NCBI GenBank assembly: GCA_002794515.1
Contig: PGTJ01000158.1
Span: 1-6,240 of the forward strand
Direction: 5' to 3'
DNA: 6,240 nt
DNA from: Phototrophicales bacterium
Lineage (GTDB): Bacteria > Chloroflexota > Anaerolineae > Aggregatilineales > Phototrophicaceae
Part shown: in pieces, positions 3,309 through 6,240 of the stretch
How the letters are laid out: each line of letters opens with the position of its first letter
Position numbering within the stretch: position 1 is the first letter of the stretch
Made by a program: the position numbers and the translations under genes
Notes under the pieces: generated by a model
The model's database searches: none
Seen by the model: only the letters and a program-made list of their open reading frames with translations
What the model was told of the DNA's origin: nothing

Positions 3309-6240
3309 ATGCTCAATCAAATAGGAATACCCGCTACAAAACGTGAATCATGGAAAGAATTTACGCTCGACCAAAAATTCACACAATCTGAAGGATATAT
3401 CCTCCTCTCTGGGATACAAGCCCTCGTCCGATTACCGATAGACCAACATCTGGCAGATAAGCGTCGCAATTTGAACACAGCGACATTTATATCGGGATAT
3501 CGTGGGTCTCCACTGGCAGGGTTCGATAGCGCCATCTGGCAAAATCAGAAGTTATTATCGGCACATCATGTTTTTTTTACGCCAGGGGTCAATGAAGAAC
3601 TCGGTGCGACAGCCGTGTTCGGCAGTCAAATCGCCAACATGCTCCCTAATGCCAAATATGACGGTGTTTTGGGGATGTGGTACGGAAAAGCCCCTGGTGT
3701 AGACCGTAGTGGTGATGTCTTCAAACACGCCAATTTTAGCGGTGTCGGACGATACGGAGGTGTTCTGGCGATTGCTGGTGACGACCCTATCTCAAAATCG
3801 TCTACCATTCCATCCCATTCAGAAGTCGCCTTTTACGATGCACAATTTCCAGTGTTGTTCCCTGGTAATTCACAAGAAGTCCTCGATTTTGGGCGACTCG
3901 GCTTTGAATTATCGCGCTATTCGGGTTTATGGGTTGGGTTTAAGTTTGTCACCAATGTCGCCGATGAATTTAGCACAGCAGAGGTCTCGCCAGACCGTGT
4001 CATCATCGAAGACCCGCAATTTTACTTTAACGGCAAGCCGTGGCAACATACCCAAAATACCTATCTGCTCACCCCATATAGCTTGACGATGGAAAAAGAA
4101 TTGGTTACGGGTCGGCTAGAGGCGGCGAAACGTTTTGCGATGACGAACGGGATTAATGTGATTACCGTGCCAACATCATCGGCATGGCTGGGCATAGTTG
4201 CTTCTGGCAAAACATATTACGACATGCGCCAAGCGCTTAACGAAATGGGCATCAACGATGACGAATTACGCCGATTAGGAATCCGCCTGCTCAAAATTGG
4301 GATGCTCTACCCTATGGAGACCGACATCATCACCGAATTCGCCGAAGGGTTAGAAGAAATTTTCGTCATCGAAGAAAAACGGTCTTTTATGGAACTGTTC
4401 ATACGCGATATTTTATATAATCGCACAGAACGCCCAACCATCGTTGGTAAACAAGATGAAAATGGAAATGTGCTTGTGCCTGCATATGGTGAATTAGACC
4501 CCGACACATTGGTATCGGTCATCGCCAAACGTCTTTTACGCAAATTTGAATCAGAAACAATCCAAAATCGACTGAATCAAATCCGTGATGCCAGCTCGGT
4601 CGGCATGATCAACCTGAACACACCATCGCGTAGCCCATTCTACTGTTCTGGATGTCCACATAACACATCGACCGTCACACCAGAGGGATCGCTGGTGGCG
4701 GGCGGAATCGGTTGCCACACCATGACGTTGCTCATCCCCGATAGACCGGTTATCGGCATCACGCAGATGGGTGGTGAAGGCGCACAATGGGTCGGCATGT
4801 CGCCATTTACTCATACAGAGCATATATTCCAAAATATTGGTGATGGGACTCTCTTTCACTCTGGATGGCTGGCTATTCGTCAGGCTGTTGCCGCAGATGT
4901 GAATATCACCTATAAAATTTTATATAACTCAGCAGTCGCCATGACTGGCGGGCAAGATGTCGATGGTGGGATGCCCGTGCCACAATTGGCAGTGGCGTTA
5001 CAAGCGGAGGGTGTAAAACGAATTATCGTGACCACCGACAAGCCACAAAAATATCGGTCAATCCGCATGCCCGAAGGGGTCGAAATATGGCACAGAGACC
5101 GTGTAGAAGAGGCACAAACCTTATTACGAAATGTTAGAGGGGTGACTGTTCTCATTCATGATCAAGAATGTGCGGCAGAATTACGTCGTAAACGTCGGCG
5201 TGGTCTTGCGCCAGAGCCAGATATGCGCGTGTTCATCAACGAAGCCGTATGCGAAGGCTGTGGGGATTGTGGCGAAAAGTCGAATTGTCTGAGTGTATTC
5301 CCTGTCGAGACGGAATTTGGACGTAAAACACAAATCCATCAATCATCATGCAACAAAGATTACAGTTGCCTAAAGGGAGATTGTCCGGCATTTGTGACGG
5401 TTATCCCACAAAAAGTCGAGAAAAAGTTGCTCGCAGTAGATATGAATTTCAATCTACCAGATGTCACCTTGCCAAATGCCGATGAATACGCCATTTATAT
5501 GATGGGAATCGGCGGGACAGGTGTTGTGACCGTTAATCAAATTTTGGCGACAGCCGCTTTGCTCGATGGCAAATTTATTCACGGCTTAGACCAAACTGGA
5601 TTAAGTCAAAAAGGCGGACCGGTTGTATCTCATCTGAAAATATTGAGCGATTACCGCGAGACATCAAACCGTATTTCAATCGGTCATGCTGATTGCTTTT
5701 TGGTGTTCGATTTGCTCACGGCTGTTGAACCATCCAACATGTCACGCGCCAGCAAAGAGCGGACTCGTGCGGTTGTATCGACCAGCGAGACACCAACGGG
5801 CAAGATGGTCATCTCGGTCGATGAAACTTATCCAAAGACAAATCGTCTGATGAACATGCTCAATCAAGTGACCCGCCAAGATGAAAATGTGTATATGAAT
5901 GCCAGTGGTATCGCCGAAATAGTCTTTGGTAGCCATATGGCGGCAAACCTCATCATTATTGGTGCGGCTTATCAACGGGGATTACTGCCTATCAGTGCCG
6001 ATGCCATAGAACGTGCGATTGAACTGAATGGCGTATCTGTCAAGACGAATATCCAAGCATTTCGTGTCGGTCGGCAAATTGTGGTTGAACCACAATGGGT
6101 CAATACGCTTGTCGCCAAGCGCGAGCGACTGGGTGAGTTGCTCATAAAACCCAATATTAGCCCAGATGCCCGTCGCCTGATTGATAGCATCGGCGCACAA
6201 GGTGATTTGTTACGCCTATTAGAAATTCGCATTCCCGAAT
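3309..6240 (+). CDS. indolepyruvate/2-oxoacid:ferredoxin oxidoreductase, fused large form (partial, 3' end beyond window)
   Basis: Cytoplasmic iron-sulfur, thiamine-diphosphate enzyme that oxidatively decarboxylates 2-oxoacids (arylpyruvates in characterised relatives) to acyl-CoA, passing electrons to ferredoxin. 977 codons are visible without a break; the family is about 1150-1200 residues, so perhaps 180-200 are missing. An N-terminal pyruvate:ferredoxin-oxidoreductase-like module has SGYRGSPLAGFD (62-73), PGVNEELGATAV and GMWYGKAPGVDRSGDVFKHAN. The ThDP module has CSGCPHN (446-452), MGGEGAQW, and the ThDP/Mg motif GDG (511-513) with N540. A ferredoxin-like segment carries cysteines 648, 651, 654 and 660, then 681, 687 and 692 (SCNKDYSCLKGDCP). 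The gamma-type module begins GIGGTG (733-738) and has GLDQTGLSQKGGPV (759-772). The ATG is supported by a good ribosome binding site. It is transcribed divergently from the tRNA. Substrate preference cannot be read from the sequence; degradation of aromatic or branched amino acids is the likely role. Confidence 0.93.
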   Translation, partial: MLNQIGIPATKRESWKEFTLDQKFTQSEGYILLSGIQALVRLPIDQHLADKRRNLNTATFISGYRGSPLAGFDSAIWQNQKLLSAHHVFFTPGVNEELGATAVFGSQIANMLPNAKYDGVLGMWYGKAPGVDRSGDVFKHANFSGVGRYGGVLAIAGDDPISKSSTIPSHSEVAFYDAQFPVLFPGNSQEVLDFGRLGFELSRYSGLWVGFKFVTNVADEFSTAEVSPDRVIIEDPQFYFNGKPWQHTQNTYLLTPYSLTMEKELVTGRLEAAKRFAMTNGINVITVPTSSAWLGIVASGKTYYDMRQALNEMGINDDELRRLGIRLLKIGMLYPMETDIITEFAEGLEEIFVIEEKRSFMELFIRDILYNRTERPTIVGKQDENGNVLVPAYGELDPDTLVSVIAKRLLRKFESETIQNRLNQIRDASSVGMINLNTPSRSPFYCSGCPHNTSTVTPEGSLVAGGIGCHTMTLLIPDRPVIGITQMGGEGAQWVGMSPFTHTEHIFQNIGDGTLFHSGWLAIRQAVAADVNITYKILYNSAVAMTGGQDVDGGMPVPQLAVALQAEGVKRIIVTTDKPQKYRSIRMPEGVEIWHRDRVEEAQTLLRNVRGVTVLIHDQECAAELRRKRRRGLAPEPDMRVFINEAVCEGCGDCGEKSNCLSVFPVETEFGRKTQIHQSSCNKDYSCLKGDCPAFVTVIPQKVEKKLLAVDMNFNLPDVTLPNADEYAIYMMGIGGTGVVTVNQILATAALLDGKFIHGLDQTGLSQKGGPVVSHLKILSDYRETSNRISIGHADCFLVFDLLTAVEPSNMSRASKERTRAVVSTSETPTGKMVISVDETYPKTNRLMNMLNQVTRQDENVYMNASGIAEIVFGSHMAANLIIIGAAYQRGLLPISADAIERAIELNGVSVKTNIQAFRVGRQIVVEPQWVNTLVAKRERLGELLIKPNISPDARRLIDSIGAQGDLLRLLEIRIPE

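Noticed and set aside
5972..6232. Minus-strand open frames near the right edge
   Set aside because: They are antisense to the gamma-type module of the oxidoreductase, which is continuous through this region and clearly coding.

Overview
The window reads as chromosomal DNA of a free-living bacterium with roughly balanced base composition. A STAND NTPase fused to an FGE/C-type-lectin-fold tail lies next to a tRNA gene and a long fused 2-oxoacid:ferredoxin oxidoreductase. This mix, and the wording of the FGE-like domain (IGDPRPGVG...PDI, GNLWEWCLNDY), suggests Chloroflexota or another lineage rich in such signalling proteins. That assignment rests on remembered family resemblance only and is tentative.

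Layout. Positions 1-29 hold a short degenerate heptamer repeat at the window edge. Positions 26-2935, minus strand, are one continuous reading frame cut once by an in-frame TAA at 2279-2281. The upstream part (2935-2279) is a 218-residue DUF4062/TIR-like domain. The downstream part (2278-26, 750 codons) is an nSTAND1 NTPase followed by an FGE/CLec-fold domain. The conserved nSTAND opening box (SPFPGLRPF...FFGR) follows the stop directly and has no usable start codon before it, so the ancestral product was almost certainly a single protein of about 968 residues: effector, switch, sensor. The last ~37 residues of the FGE-like domain resemble the variable region of a diversity-generating retroelement (DGR) target: runs of NNC/NNT codons sit between fixed residues, and both catalytic FGE cysteines are replaced.

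Positions 2936-3021 carry a good sigma70-type promoter for the DUF4062 gene. A nested inverted repeat there places its start codon inside a potential RNA stem. A rho-independent terminator (3021-3054) then separates this locus from a complete tRNA-Glu(CUC) gene (3060-3132, minus) with its own promoter. Positions 3133-3308 are a divergent regulatory region. From 3309 to beyond the right edge, plus strand, runs a three-module indolepyruvate/2-oxoacid:ferredoxin oxidoreductase, intact over the 977 codons visible.

Functionally, the right half is amino-acid/2-oxoacid catabolism. The left half is probably a self-contained STAND conflict (defence) or signalling protein with a TIR-like effector, a nucleotide switch and a possibly hypervariable C-terminal sensor. 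It may now be inactivated or split by a nonsense codon. The most interesting material is this left locus: the stop in the linker, the DGR-like tail next to the window edge, and the leader structure over the start codon.
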